Assembly: GCF_014805625.2 (NCBI RefSeq)
Contig: NW_023998453.1
Span: 1,159,140 to 1,223,139 of the forward strand
Direction: 5' to 3'
Length of the DNA stretch: 64,000 nucleotides
From: Glossina fuscipes
Taxonomy: Eukaryota; Arthropoda; Insecta; Diptera; Glossinidae
In this document: in pieces, positions 35,575 through 47,769 of the stretch
Layout: each line of letters begins with the position of its first letter
Position numbering within the stretch: position 1 is the first letter of the stretch
Position numbers and translations under genes: made by a program
Notes under the pieces: generated by a model
What the model was told of the DNA's origin: nothing
Seen by the model: only the letters and a program-made list of their open reading frames with translations
Databases searched by the model: none

Positions 35575-35639
35575 ATATCGCCTGAAAAAGCCCCAATCGA
35601 AATTCTTCCGCTTAGGAACAGCTGCTTACTGACGGTTGA

Positions 35640-38600
35640 CAGAGTGTCTCGCCCGGGAATATTTTTGTATGGATCCAAGGGAATGTTATGAGAATCAAGC
35701 TCTTTGGAATATCGCTTAGTAAAGCCAAGCGCTGGCATAGCTTTGTTAATGGGGAGTTCAATGTGCAGATATAACGTTCTCAATTTTTGTGAATAAATAA
35801 TATACTCAGTAGAAAATGAATTTCCCCTTGAGAAGAACAACTTTTTGCATAGTTTTCGATTTAGTGTCACAAAATTAAATAACCGCCATTTAATTATGTT
35901 GTTTGGATCGATTTGAAGGAGACAGGAGTGCGAAGTATCGAGGCGAAGGAAAAGAGCAACTTAACATCATCCGCTTACATCAGGAAAGGGGTTGTTATAA
36001 TCACGGACGAGATATCGTCAATATAGAAAAGAAATAGCAAAGGGTTTAAGCGACTACGTTGAGAAACGTTTCACATCTTGGTGAATTCATCGGGGATGAA
36101 GGATTTGAAAAGAACTTTAGAACGATCTTTTCCGAAGTCAAATGACTTTTGGTTGTCTTCTTGCCTATGCAATGCTGGGAGATGATCAGCCGAATAACTT
36201 ACAATAATTAATTGGAAACAACAAGTGTGACTACCATATTGTGTTCCACTGTTAAAGGTTAAGAATTTATTTAAAATTTAGGTTTTTAATGTCTTTAAGA
36301 AAGCAGGCTGAGGTCTTTAATAAAAATGACATAATTATGGACATTTTTGAAATCAAACAGTCCAAGAGGGAACCGTTATAGTACAAATAGTTAATTTTTT
36401 TATCAAACGATTTAATAGAGAACTGTCAACCCGTGTACCGTGTCCGTGTACATCTTGGCTCAAGCCACAGGTCAAAATTTTCGAAATAGTTTGCTGAATT
36501 TTGATTCAATGACAAGTTTTTTGCAACAAGATCAACGCTACTGAAAATCAATTCAATCTGTTGGATCGCCATGTGTTGAAGACCATTTAGTTCATCAAAC
36601 TTGTCCAAATGATTTTTTATTTCGCATTGAATAACTAGCAAGACCCATATAAGAGATTTAATGGCTGCCAAAACAAGACAACTGTCCGCCTCGTTTTATA
36701 TCCATTTCAAGCGACATTTAATGAATAGAAATATTCGATGCGAAACCTTCATCAAGCTACTTCGTAAGACTGATTGAAAAAAATGTGCTTATAACTTTAA
36801 ATCTTTGCCTAAAATATCAGGCGTCGACACGAATTCTTCAAAATTCTTTAAAGGGGGAAATAACATATTATACTATGATACTACCTGTAAGTGAGTATGT
36901 AATCTTTAGGTGAAAGTTGTATTAAATAGGCCGCTGAGTATTATTCTAAAGGGATGTTGGCGCCATACCTTTGGTTTTAAGTTTACAAAGCAAACTGTAA
37001 GCAAATACAGTTCTTGTATACTCTCTATGATCCAATAATAAATTCTGCTGCTTAAGCTGCAGATTGTTATTGATGAATGTATTTACCAGTGCTTTAATTG
37101 GATGATCCCTTAGTATGATTGAGTTTTACGTACACATATATACACAAGCAAGCGCAAGGATTACCCAATTTTTGATTCTAAAAGGATTAACTCCCACCTA
37201 GAAGCAAATTTCTTTTCTACTACATTTTTATTTTTTAAAAAGGATGTCATAAAATTTACGTAAAAATGTGAATAAAAAGAAAACAGAATTGAACCATTAA
37301 GTTAACCCCGATCTTTATTAAAGTTTAAAAAAAGAAATTCGGACTCACACTGAAGCTGTGTTACTCAACTCAGTAAATCATCTATTTTCGATTCGCTTAC
37401 TCGCGGAAGAAGAAGCAGAAAATAGCATTTTTCACAATAACTTTTTTTAATTGAATCATAATGTATAGGGGATAGGGTGACGTTTGGTGCAGCACATAGG
37501 GCAAATGGCCTCAATGGCTTTACTAGCACATACGCACTATTCTATTCTATAATCTTCTATGATAATTTTACATAAATATTGCTGAATTCCGTCGGTGCAG
37601 GATTGAATATCCTCTATCAATGCAGGCGTGGTTGCGGGCCTGTTGGCATAGAGCTTGACTTTAAACAATTTCATAGAACTCGAGCTTAATCTCAAAGTGC
37701 AGCAGTGGTTTCTATTATTAAATGATAATCAACGGAAGAGAGGGAAAGTGACGGAGGAATGAAAACGAAAGAGAAAAAGGGAACAAACGTTGAAAGTGTA
37801 TAACCTTGCCCCAGAATTATGATAGGTTGTGAAAATGATAAAAATGTCGCAAAAAAAGAAAAAAAAATGTTAAAAAATTATTCCTGAATTTTCACAAAGT
37901 CACGAAAAATTTAAGCAGAAAGTTTAGTCTTAACACTAACTAATTAAATTTTGGAAACGAGACGTAAGATCTACACCCCACAACAAAAGAATTGGAATAA
38001 TGGTGCAAGTAATTCAACAATACGAATTAAAGCTCGAATAGGAAGAAATCGCATCATATTAACAATGGAACCAACTCCGCTCTATGCTACAGAAAGAAAG
38101 CAAATTTTTATAAGATTAAGAAATAGTTGAGTCTGATACCAGATGTCTACATAAATTATAATCTAAGAAAAAATCGTGAGCGGTTTTTTTATGGAAAAAA
38201 GTAGAACTTTTGGATAATCGTCTTGCACAACAGATTCCTTATCGGGATTTAACGTCCGCATCTGGCATGAAGCCTTAAATTTCCTTTGTAGGGTTGCCTA
38301 CAACCATCGGCAATTAGTATAGTTCAATTAGGGACCCCTCAGAGAGTAAGAAGGGGGCCTTGCTTGGTAGAGGTACCGAATTGGCTCACACCATTTTCTC
38401 GCTCACTGAATTGGGTCGGGACCTATCTAAACACCTTTGGTGTTTAATTACATGGTCTAGGGGGCCAATTCCAACCGCCAAAACGATGCTCGATTTTTAC
38501 TAACCTTAAACTGTCAGCTGTCAAACTGTTTTTTTTTTGTTCTTTTCGAAGAAGGGAAAAAGGGGGTTGAAACCTTTTATCGCACACATGGCGGCAAATT

Positions 38601-39765
38601 GAAATGTTGCGTTGAGACACCCTATACATTAATGTAGGATGACTGTTAGCTTAGATGTTATGTTCCGTTACTTCGAAATTTTTTCATTTCTCTTATTTAT
38701 TGTATATTTCCGTTAATACACCATCGTACGCAAACAAGTAGATACAATACATGCATACATAGCACATACTGAACAAATATATTGATTGTGAAAACTTTGA
38801 AACTTTTGACTTAATGTCTGTCTATTTTGTCGAACTTTCGATGTCAACTTAAATTAGTTTTCTAATCAATCACTCGGTTTATTTATGTACTAAAATTCAA
38901 TGGGCATTATTGGCTTGTCTGATATCTCTTTGTTTATGTTTTCTATACGTATTTCTCTCGTATCTACTATCTATTCAGTTTTATTAAACGTAAATTTGTT
39001 ATGTACATAAATTTATTCACATCATAAAAACATACCATTTACTCTTCTTTGAATTAAATATGTTTGTGGCTTTTATTGGTACCAAGGAGACTTGCTGACT
39101 GTTTATTGTGCTTTAGTTTTGATATGTGGACAATTGTTTTTGTGTTTATTCATGTGGATGCCGCAATTTCTCTTAGAATATATATGTATATATATATATA
39201 TGGTAATGAAGTGAACTTACCTAACCATACAAACAAAAAATGTCTCTAACCACACACACAAAAAAAAACATCTCTTTGTCAAAATACAGTTTTACTAAAG
39301 TTTTGCTTATATTTATTAAATTTTTCGTAAATACTTGTTTAAAAAAATTTCATTTTCATTATATTTTTTGAAAATATATTACTATTTACAATTTTCTTAA
39401 CAAGCAATGCTTCCTTGGGAACAGGTCACCTTTTGCTATCGTCTTAAACGATTCCTTAAATATTTAAGAAATATATCTAAAAAGTTATATCGCGAATATA
39501 TTTTTTTCTGACACCAATCGCCACATAAAACTATGCAGGACTGCAAGTGTTCCGGAATTTTTTACGTCGTCTTCCACGTTGCTACGTTTTTCGAGCTGTT
39601 CGTATACCTAAGATATTCAATTCTGAAATCGTAGACTTAAAAATTTAACTTTCTCTAGTCAGAAGCATAGGGTTTTCTGTAGATTTAATCGAAAAATTTT
39701 GCACTGATAAAAATAAAATATGCTTATGAGTGAACTGCTAAGATTTAGAAAAACAGATCAGAATT
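35640..39765. other. No gene recognised
   Basis: Long AT-rich stretch. The minus-strand frame 36426..36671 (81 codons, containing ELNGLQHMAIQQIELIFSSV) has protein-like composition but no family match and no partner exons. A GC-richer part at 38300-38620 contains TGTCAGCTGTCAAAC (E-box palindrome CAGCTG at 38515-38520) beside a run of nine T. None of this supports a gene call. Confidence 0.45.
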
Positions 39766-39769
39766 AACA

Positions 39770-40485
39770 AATAAGAAAATTATATTCGGTCGTGACTGAA
39801 TCTTTTGCATCCATTTCCGTTATTGTAGAAAAGGCAAGAAAAGCAAAAGACTTCAATTTTCACGCTCTATAATATGGTGAGGGCGTAGCAGATTTTTTCT
39901 ATTTTCAAAATAAAATCTTTTGTCGCATAGACATGCGGGAGTTGCAGGTGGGTCCTTTGAAAAAGTTAGGTCACGTCCAAATTGTTTGCAAGTTTGTAGA
40001 GTGTATATTAATTTTCGGTAACGGGACAATGTTTATCAAAAATACTAGACAGTTGCGCAGGCAGACAGTTGGACAAACGGACATTTTTATGGCCACCTTA
40101 AATTTAAGAGTGCCAAGGAATTTTTATACTTTATGGGGTTTTGGAAATCTTTTTTATGCGCGTTATACAGAATATGTTTGTACATTTATTTGCTACAGTT
40201 TGAGTAACGATTTTTTATTCTTTTGAAAAACAAAGGCGTTCTCAGTTTACGTGGCACTGTGAACGTGTCCTTCGACCGATTTACTTAATTTTTAACATCA
40301 ACCTGCGTGCAAGAATTTAGAATGTGCCTGCTAAATTTGAAGTCGACAGCTTCGTTTACAACCGACATTGCACAGACGGAGAGACGGACCTCTTTAATTT
40401 GATTTAAAATTTGATACTGATCAAGAATATATACACTTTGTGGGGTCTCTGACGTTCCATCTGGACGTTGCAAACATTTTCCAAG
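39770..40485 (+). repeat. INE-1/DINE-1-like element, copy 3
   Basis: A long copy: AACAAATAAGAAAATTATAT, TTCACGCTCTATAATATGG, GGCAGACAGTTGGACAAACG in the first half, then GAACGTGTCCTTCGACCGA, GTCGACAGCTTCG, ACGGAGAGACGGACC and TTGATACTGATCAAGAATAT in the second. The two halves resemble each other. The terminal 'gggtataaaa' is absent. Frames 39933..40226 and 40285..40473 are repeat translations. Confidence 0.7.
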
Positions 40486-40539
40486 TTTTCAGCAAACGAT
40501 TAGCCGTTTTTCAATCAACTGCTTACGCAGTAATCGGGT

Positions 40540-40582
40540 TATCCGTGTGAATTGCCGAGTAGGTAAGAATCGCGGTTTGCAA
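40540..40582 (+). repeat. SINE-head-like fragment (tRNA A-box region)
   Basis: ATCCGTGTGAATTGCCGAG, then TAGGTAAGAATCGCGGTTTG, resembles the head of the SINE family. No B-box block follows: the next 150 bases are a GC-richer sequence absent from the other copies. It could be a truncated SINE or a second tRNA-headed family. Confidence 0.35.
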
Positions 40583-41299
40583 AACTAGTTATGTTGAGTG
40601 CCTAGCCGTGAGAGGCATGACACTTACCGATTGCGTGCAACACCTAACAAGGTGCGGCCACTACTTCTCCCCACATATTTCTCTTTCCTCACTTCGTTCT
40701 GGCCTTTACCATGCTAAACGAATAAGGAGGATATCCCCTACGGGGTTAGTCATATCAAACTAAAAAAAATTTCTTCGTATTCACGTAAGTCCGATCGCCT
40801 ATTATTAGACTAGCAAGGGCTTCAGTTGAATGCTTATAATTCTAATATTTAAGCATGATTTTATTTTTCATTTTTTTTGACGTAGAAAAATGTTGCAATT
40901 TTATAGAGCGTTATAAAATGCATTATCTTCGTTCCAATTACCTTTTGTTTGGGTTTAACAAATCACTTAAGCAAAAGAAACTCATTTAAAAAAAAAAAAA
41001 AAAATTCCTTACACGTTTATTCCTTCTATGCTAATTCAAACGTATGGTAAAACGCTTAATTAACTTCTTGTTTTTTGTGGAGATTGCATTCCATTTCATG
41101 TTGAACGTTAGCTGATCGTATTTACAGTTAGTCTCATTAATATTGTAAGTAAACGCTTGTTAAACCTATTTGAACTAAGGCAAATATAAAAATTTATTTT
41201 GCTCTTTTGTAGGATGATTATTTTTTCTTCGGAGAGTCAGTCAGGTAAGCTTAGATAAGAATGACAATGAAAAAGTAGTTTATTCAAGTGTTTTTTTCT

Positions 41300-41740
41300 T
41301 CGTCTTTCGGGTAACTTGTGGACACGAGCACAGTCTTGTGGACATGGACATTGATCGACTTATTTTTTTCACATCTTCTTACGAAGCGAAGTGCAGTAAA
41401 TGCTTGACCCACTAGTCTGAACCGCTCGCTATCGGAATGAGCCAAGTTTGTTCAGTAAGCCGTATAAGCATATAGCCCCCAGCTGAGCAACTCCAATGTG
41501 TCGCGAATTGGTCACCCATATGCTAGAAAGCATTGTCATGAAAACAACGGCGTATTGTGCCCTGTTTTTGAATAGCGATGAAAGCTTTAACCTTTTCGTC
41601 AGGCCTTAAAAGCGATTAGTAGAGCATTCACTTAGCAGAACATCCTCTTACTGTAAAAGTGTTCCAATGCAGTCATGATGAGAACCTTGCGCACAAAATC
41701 CCCATAATGAACTCCTTTTCATCCGCACTCATTTTCTTTC
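41300..41740 (-). pseudogene. Mariner transposase relic 3
   Basis: Minus-strand frames carry MSADEKEF (the first catalytic block, TGDEKW-like), LRPDEKVKAFIAIQKQG, FHDNAF (second catalytic Asp retained) and, after frameshifts, TNLAHSDSERFRLVGQAF-TALRFVRRC. The last piece corresponds to SPDLAPSDYHLFRSxQHALxGxRF, so the third Asp is also visible. Stops and frameshifts are frequent. This relic is distinct in sequence from relics 1, 2 and 4. Terminal repeats were not identified. Confidence 0.65.
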
Positions 41741-41989
41741 TTTCAAGTTGTTGGAGCAAAAGCAAAAATTTCTGCCCACGAGTTGTCTTTTTGGGCATAA
41801 ATTTCGTCGTATTACACACATGGCAAAGCAATACTATAAATACATTTTCTCAATTCGTCACACATTTTGACAAATGGTGCCAAAAAAAAAAAAAAAGTCG
41901 TAGATGTCACATCTTCATACTTGAACACTCTATTCGTGCTCCGTCTGTCTCTCAAATAATCGTTTCATTTTTGTACACCTGGTAAATGT

Positions 41990-44600
41990 AAAGGCACGAA
42001 ACAATTGCCGAGAGGATGACAATAATTCTATTGTTTAAAAATGATAAAAAGAAAAGAAAAAAAAAAAAAAACAAAGGGAAAAAAGAAAACTGCTGCACTT
42101 TTAATCAGAAACAATATTTTTGTTTCATTTCTTTCTATATTTGAAGCTTTTCGCCTTGCTCTACATATACATATACATATGAACGTTTTGTTTTCGTGTT
42201 TCTGCGTTTTTAATTTTTTAGTACAACAACAGAGAGAAAAAATTTTCTCTTCTTCCTCGTTGCATAAACGTTTCTCGTCTTATTACACTTAACACTGACG
42301 CCAACGTTGCAAATAATCGCATAATGGAACCAAACAAAACGTTTATAGTTTCTGCTTCCGAGCACAAATATATAAATGAGTTGGAATTTTAGTCTAGTGT
42401 TTGTAAATATTTTACATTATTACATAATTACATATAATAAAATATATGAGTGAAATTGCGCTGAGCTTTCGAGATATTCTACACTAATTAGTTTAAATCA
42501 TGAAAACACGATACAAAGAAATTCAACATGGCGATGCTACAGTCAATTCATCTTAGACACGTGTAAAGCTGCGACAAAAGCTTTCGTATCTTTCCCTAAT
42601 TTTTCAAGGGAAAATAACAGTTATAAAGTCGGAAAAAGCCCATGCTTCAGGTGAACTGGTCGTAAAAACGTCCATTCAAATCTGTTTTCAATCTGAAATA
42701 GCTGATCAGTGTGCCAAGTTTCATCTGTCATCGAGTTTCATCGAAATGCCACGCAATCTGCATTCGCTGGTTGTACACAAAGATGCGTTTGCAGGGATGC
42801 AAGCTGAAGTCGTTCCAAAATAACGAATCTGAACACATCGGTATAATAAAAAATTGTCCATTTCAAGCCCTGGCGGGTATCTCTCATTATATATCCTTAA
42901 AAGCATAATATGCTCTTAGCGTAGGTAGTGTAGATTGCAAATACAACTAAAAGTTTACCTTGATCGTAAATCGTTTTACTGGAGGGCATCCGGAAAACAT
43001 GCGATGGTAGTTAAAAAAATCATTAAATGCTTTCATGTATTTTGATCATTTTTTCACTTGAAAGTTTTCCATTATTTTTACAACTTGTTCCCATCAGCGA
43101 GCCATGCTGCACGGTGGGTACGATAGAGCTTCGCATTCAAGCTACGTGAGTCTATTTTGAATAACTCTTGCACTATATACGTCAAATAATGTGCAAAAAA
43201 ATTTTACATGCAGATCAAAAGTCCGTCCTACGCCATTTAATTTTTGCACGTCCACACACTGTGACAAAATATATAGACAATATGTTAACTATTTCTCGCG
43301 AAAATGATTAAAAATCGAATGTTTTTTCATGCACGGATTTTTTGAAAAGGAAGCGTTTTATATGGAGTTGTCTTAATCCGTCGGATCGACATATTGTAGT
43401 ACACGAAATTTCATTAAAAGTTTCTAGAAAAGACAACAACAAGACATTGCGAATCATTTTCTGAATCGGTTGCTCCAAAGAAAAGGTGGACCTAATGCAA
43501 TGCATTCTGCGCGTTGCTACATTCCCTCGACATAAATATATTAACTGACATAAATAGTGTAGATGGTTATCGGTTGAACTAATACGCATGCTTAAGTTTA
43601 GGTGCTCAAAACAGAATTTCTTTTGGTGAAATGCTGAAAATGTAGCAAAAGACCGGCATTACAAAGGAAAGGATATGAAAATGCGCTAACTCGATCAGAC
43701 AACAAAAAAATGGATGAAAGATTGGATTGAAGGCTAGGTATTCTTTATTTACTTATTTTTTCTTTTCGTTATTCAAAGACGGCAAACACCGAAACACAAA
43801 CAACGTAGAGTAAAAATATATGAATTTACTTAGCCGTCTGACTTGGGAAATTAGAGATTAATATATAAACTTTTAGCTCTTCCTCTGGCTCTTCAACATT
43901 CTCTCCAATGATTGCATTTTTTAATGATGAATTATTTTATTTAACTGCAATTGTACTGATCACTTAGTGCAGGAAAACGATAAAAATATCAAGACGATCA
44001 TCAATTATCGTACTTTACCAAGAAATATGCGGATAATCATATTAAATCACCGAAAACTATTAACAGCAAAAAAATATTGACATCATCTAAAGACAAAGCA
44101 ACACTTTATGAAATAGTGTGAAATATTTACGACATATAATGAAAATGTTGTAAAAGTTGCTTCGAGGGAATACAGAAGCATTACGCAGCAAAAAAAAGAA
44201 AAAAAGAAAGAAAAAAGAACATATAAAAAGCGAGTAAAGTGCAAAAACACAGAAAACAAATAAAAAGCAAAACGTGCAAACAAGTATCGACGCCTTCCCT
44301 AGTATAAAAAACAATTTCCATCCCTTTCACTCGTTCACACCTCTCTACATATATAGAGAGAGCAAGGAGAGGAACAGTATGCCTTTTAATATGCTTTGAC
44401 AGCTTTTAACTGAAAAAAAACAAAAAAAAAGTTTATATTTGGCTTAAGGCGAATCCTTCAATGCTCACCATTCGCCTGTTGATAAATGCATTTTGAAGCT
44501 AAACGCGACCTACCTCTCTGAGCGTAACCTTCTACATTACATTCAATGCGTAAACCCTTATCACAGCATAGTGCAGTCAAAACCTAATTAATAGGTATAA
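41990..44600. other. No gene recognised; weak family-2 repeat at 42600-42905
   Basis: AT-rich DNA with an A-rich stretch near 42050-42085. About 42600-42905 contains GTGCCAAGTTTCATC and TTTCAAGCCCTGGCGGGTAT, faintly similar to repeat family 2 but too diverged for a firm call. The opposed frames 42711..42908 and 42721..42906 lie in that stretch. Confidence 0.4.
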
Positions 44601-44611
44601 GGCCCTTTAGC

Positions 44612-44809
44612 CTATCTTACTAAAGCCGGAATCTGATCCAGTTTTAAAACTCGATTCAATTTCTTTTCAGTGGCATTGAAGAGCTTCGGTATCTTGTTTA
44701 TGGCACGGATCTTCAAGCGCGCTAAGCGCACAATTTCCCTAACTTCTTCATAGGTAGCAAAGCTGCTCTCTTTAATCGTTTCCTTTAAGTTTAAAAATAC
44801 AAAATAATA
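44612..44809 (-). CDS. Unrecognised coding-like open frame, possible internal exon or pseudo-exon
   Basis: A 65-codon minus-strand frame from after TGA (44812..44810) to TAG (44614..44612). Its core reads ETIKESSFATYEEVREIV, RLARLKIRAINKIPKLF, NATEKKLNRVLKLDQIPAL. Charged and hydrophobic residues are mixed as in a helical protein, and GC content is higher than next door. A possible acceptor (AACTTAAAG|GAAACG) and a consensus-like donor (GCTTTA|GTAAGA, GT at 44620/44619) bound the good part, which would give an exon of about 165 bp. There is no start codon. I do not recognise the family. Mariner relic 4 lies about 110 bp upstream on the same strand, so transposon origin is possible, although it does not resemble the mariner C-terminus. 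Confidence 0.3.
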   Translation of the reverse strand, partial: YYFVFLNLKETIKESSFATYEEVREIVRLARLKIRAINKIPKLFNATEKKLNRVLKLDQIPALVR

Positions 44810-44919
44810 TCAGCGGGCGAGTAGAGTGTCCGAGAAACCGCTGCGAACTTGAACTTGATTTGATTTTTTTACGAATGTTATGATAACGAATGTAATGTCA
44901 ATTGGTGGGTTGCTCTTTA

Positions 44920-45200
44920 CCTTGGTAAGGCCACATCTCCCTTTTCGCAAAATGTTTCCGTTTTTTCCTTGATTTTATCACTTAAACGTAGCATGAAGTT
45001 TGCGTAATACTCGCCACTGATTGTTTATGCGCCTGCCTGTGGGCTATCAGTAAAAAATCGACACGGCGGTGTTGCCAGCCGGTCCTTTCAATCCTTTGCT
45101 TTGAATGCTTCTTCATTTTAAATGTGAAGCAATGGACTTATGATTCACCCAAGTCTATGGGTCACACAAACAACCCGTCTTTCTTTGAGTTACGCATCAC
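44920..45200 (-). pseudogene. Mariner transposase relic 4 (irritans-like)
   Basis: The minus-strand frame gives TISGEYYANFMLRLSDKIKE followed by KTETFCEKGDVALPR. This aligns with the mariner block KTISGEYYANLLDRLxxxIKEKRPHLAKKKVLFH of the irritans subfamily. Upstream, VDFLLIAHRQA corresponds to GIxxIDYLEKG. The HDNAPxH block that should follow is lost. It is a short, frameshifted relic. Confidence 0.7.
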
Positions 45201-45239
45201 TGAAAACTCGATTGAAGTATCCACGAAATGCTGTTAGCA

Positions 45240-46935
45240 TTACGAGCAAAAGTGGAACCCATCTTGCTTTCGTCTCTCTGATATCTATATTTTTAGTGGA
45301 TATGTGATATGTACATCTCTTGGAAATACGTAGCACACCGTACCCTAGCATCGCCTAATGCTATGTTATAATTTTTTTTCTATTCATTTCTACCCTTGGA
45401 AGCTTCTGCGGTCAATCACTTGACAGATCGTTTAAATTCTGCCCGCAAAAGCAAGTCGCAGAGTACCGCAATGTTGTTGTTGGGAAATTTATCCAATATC
45501 TTTCCAATATTTGCTATATTCAACATGTCTTGTGAGGTTTGTTAGGACTATTAAAATTTATTTACTTTAAGCTGAATCTTGCATAATCATTTCCTGAATT
45601 ATTTTACCATATTTACCAGTAGTTATTGGAAAAGGCCAGTTGGAAGCATTTTCCATCAAAAGTTTTTCTCAATGTAAAAAAAGCTTGAAATTATTAATCC
45701 GCAGAAGTTTAGAGTCCTATTAAAATTTGTATGCTTGCGAAATTTCTCATAAAGCAATAGAGTGACGGACATGGGTTAATTCACTTTATGACCACAAGAT
45801 GCATATAATTTACATATTTTTACTTGCTACTTTTCTACAAGTATTTTATTAATAATCAAAAATTAAAAAATTTTGCTTTTGATTATCTTGAAATTTAATC
45901 AAAGGCCGATGAATGAGTTAATAGCAATATTGAAGTATTGATTAGTTCAAGTCTATGTTCGAGTTTTGAAGACTTGTATGAAAACCCTATGTATATACCG
46001 ATGATTATTTATTTTCAAACACATATCTACACGTGTGCACATTTGCACATACATATTAAACTAAACTATACTTTGGAAATTCACATTACACTATACGTAT
46101 GCCATGCTATACATGTATGTGTAGACTTGTGTTCAACTAGTAGTATGTGTGGAAAGTTATAAAACAACATCTCCTTTATCTGCTATTTTTTTCTCTTTTT
46201 TTTTCTTTTTGTTATTTCGTTTCCCTTCTATTTTCTTTCATTTTTACTAAAATTTTTCTATTTTTCTTGTTCATGTCTGCGTTAAACTTCGTGAAATGCA
46301 CGCTCAAATATTTGATAGCATTTCCTTCTCAGTCTCTATCTACGTGTTATATGTTTACATTCAGTGGGTTTTCAAAAAAGAAATCTTTACAACGTAACCA
46401 TACGTACACGAGATTACATATACATCTGCTTAGCTATCTAATTGTAGTAACAGAAATAGTTATGTAAACAGTATTTAAATGGCCATGAATGAAAATGAAA
46501 ATTTTATATGTTTTATGCATATATGTATCTTTTTGTATACCACATACCACCATATCATATAGGTTTCTCTTTTTGTTATCAATAAACGTTTCTCTTTCTA
46601 TCTACCACCCGCCCAACAATGTTATACTAGGCATATCATGCCTTTTGCAACACCACAGTGGTTTGTGACTAATAAGTGCTTAGTCGACAACATCCATCTG
46701 TTGCTTTCTTTACGGTAGACCATTACAAAGTCCCACAAGCAAACACTAAAGCAAAACTTAGAACGTGGACTCAATGTTTAGCGGATTTTATTTAAAAATG
46801 GCAAGTACTCGCCTTCGGTCACTACAAGCCGAAAAGTAAAACTATCTGGAAAACCCAAACATTTCCACAGCATTTTTACAAATAAATTACGTATCTGAAT
46901 AGATATCGATCTGTAAAGATACCTACCTACATGGA
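45240..46935. other. No gene recognised
   Basis: AT-rich sequence with a T/C-rich tract at 46185-46265 that produces the Phe-rich frame 46147..46467. Nothing else is recognised. Confidence 0.5.
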
Positions 46936-46939
46936 CTAC

Positions 46940-47692
46940 GGATTGAAAAAGACAAAAGAAGTAAAAGAACAACATTTTCACGCTCTATAATAAGGTGTGG
47001 GCGCAGCTTATTTTTCCTTCTATCAAAACAAAAGATTTTATGGTAGAGGCATGTGGGCATTGTAGGGGTGTCTTTTGAGAAGTTTAGGTCAATTCCAAAT
47101 TCTTTTGCAAATTTGTAGGCGAAATCTTTATTTTCGCTAACGGGAGAATGTTTACAACAAATACTACAAAGTTACGCAAAAAGACAGCTGGACAGACGGA
47201 CATGTTTAGATGGCCAAGAATTTATATACTTCATGGGGTTTTTGAAGCTTTTTTTTAAACGTTATAAAGGTATTGAAAGAATAATTAAATTTTGATAAAC
47301 TATGATATTGGGTAGGCGCGCTAAATACAGGTTCTACAGTACCGCCCATAGAATATGCGTTCACATTGTTGTACTATAAACCATAACAGATACTTTATGG
47401 GTAATGAGCAAAAATACAAATTTTATTCCTTTTTGAAAATAAGAGGTGTTCTCAGTTTACTGTGGGCGTGTCCCTCGATTTGGCCAATGTTGAAGTCGAT
47501 AGATTCATTTTTGCAGCCAGGGGAATGTTCACAACAGACGGACAGATGGACATGCTTAAATCGATGACGATTTTGATGCTGGTTAAGAATATACATGTGT
47601 ATGTATGTGGGCTTCCTGAAGCTTCTTTCTGCGCGTTACAAACGTTTCCATAAAATGAATATATTCCCCTTCCTTCTGTGATGGGTATAAAA
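46940..47692 (+). repeat. INE-1/DINE-1-like element, copy 4 (plus half of inverted pair)
   Basis: Full-length-looking copy: TTCACGCTCTATAATAAGG, GGTGTCTTTTGAGAAG, AAAGACAGCTGGACAGACGG, CATTGTTGTACTATAAACC, TTCTCAGTTTACTGTGGGCG, AACAGACGGACAGATGG, TTTTGATGCTGGTTAAGAAT and the end TGTGATGGGTATAAAA at 47679-47692. The first and second halves share the 'gacagacgg' and 'tttgga...cgtgtcc' blocks in the same order, as if the unit were a dimer. Frames 46778..46981 and 47355..47653 are repeat translations. Confidence 0.75.
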
Positions 47693-47769
47693 ATGGTAAA
47701 TATATTGATTTAATATAGTTGAGGTACAGTGTAAGCAAAATGTGAACTATAGGCGTGATAAAGTTTCTT

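Noticed and set aside
35457..35870. 137-codon minus-strand frame with a Ser-Leu repeat; similar frames at 17070..17426 and 28535..28804
   Set aside because: They are translations of GA microsatellites.
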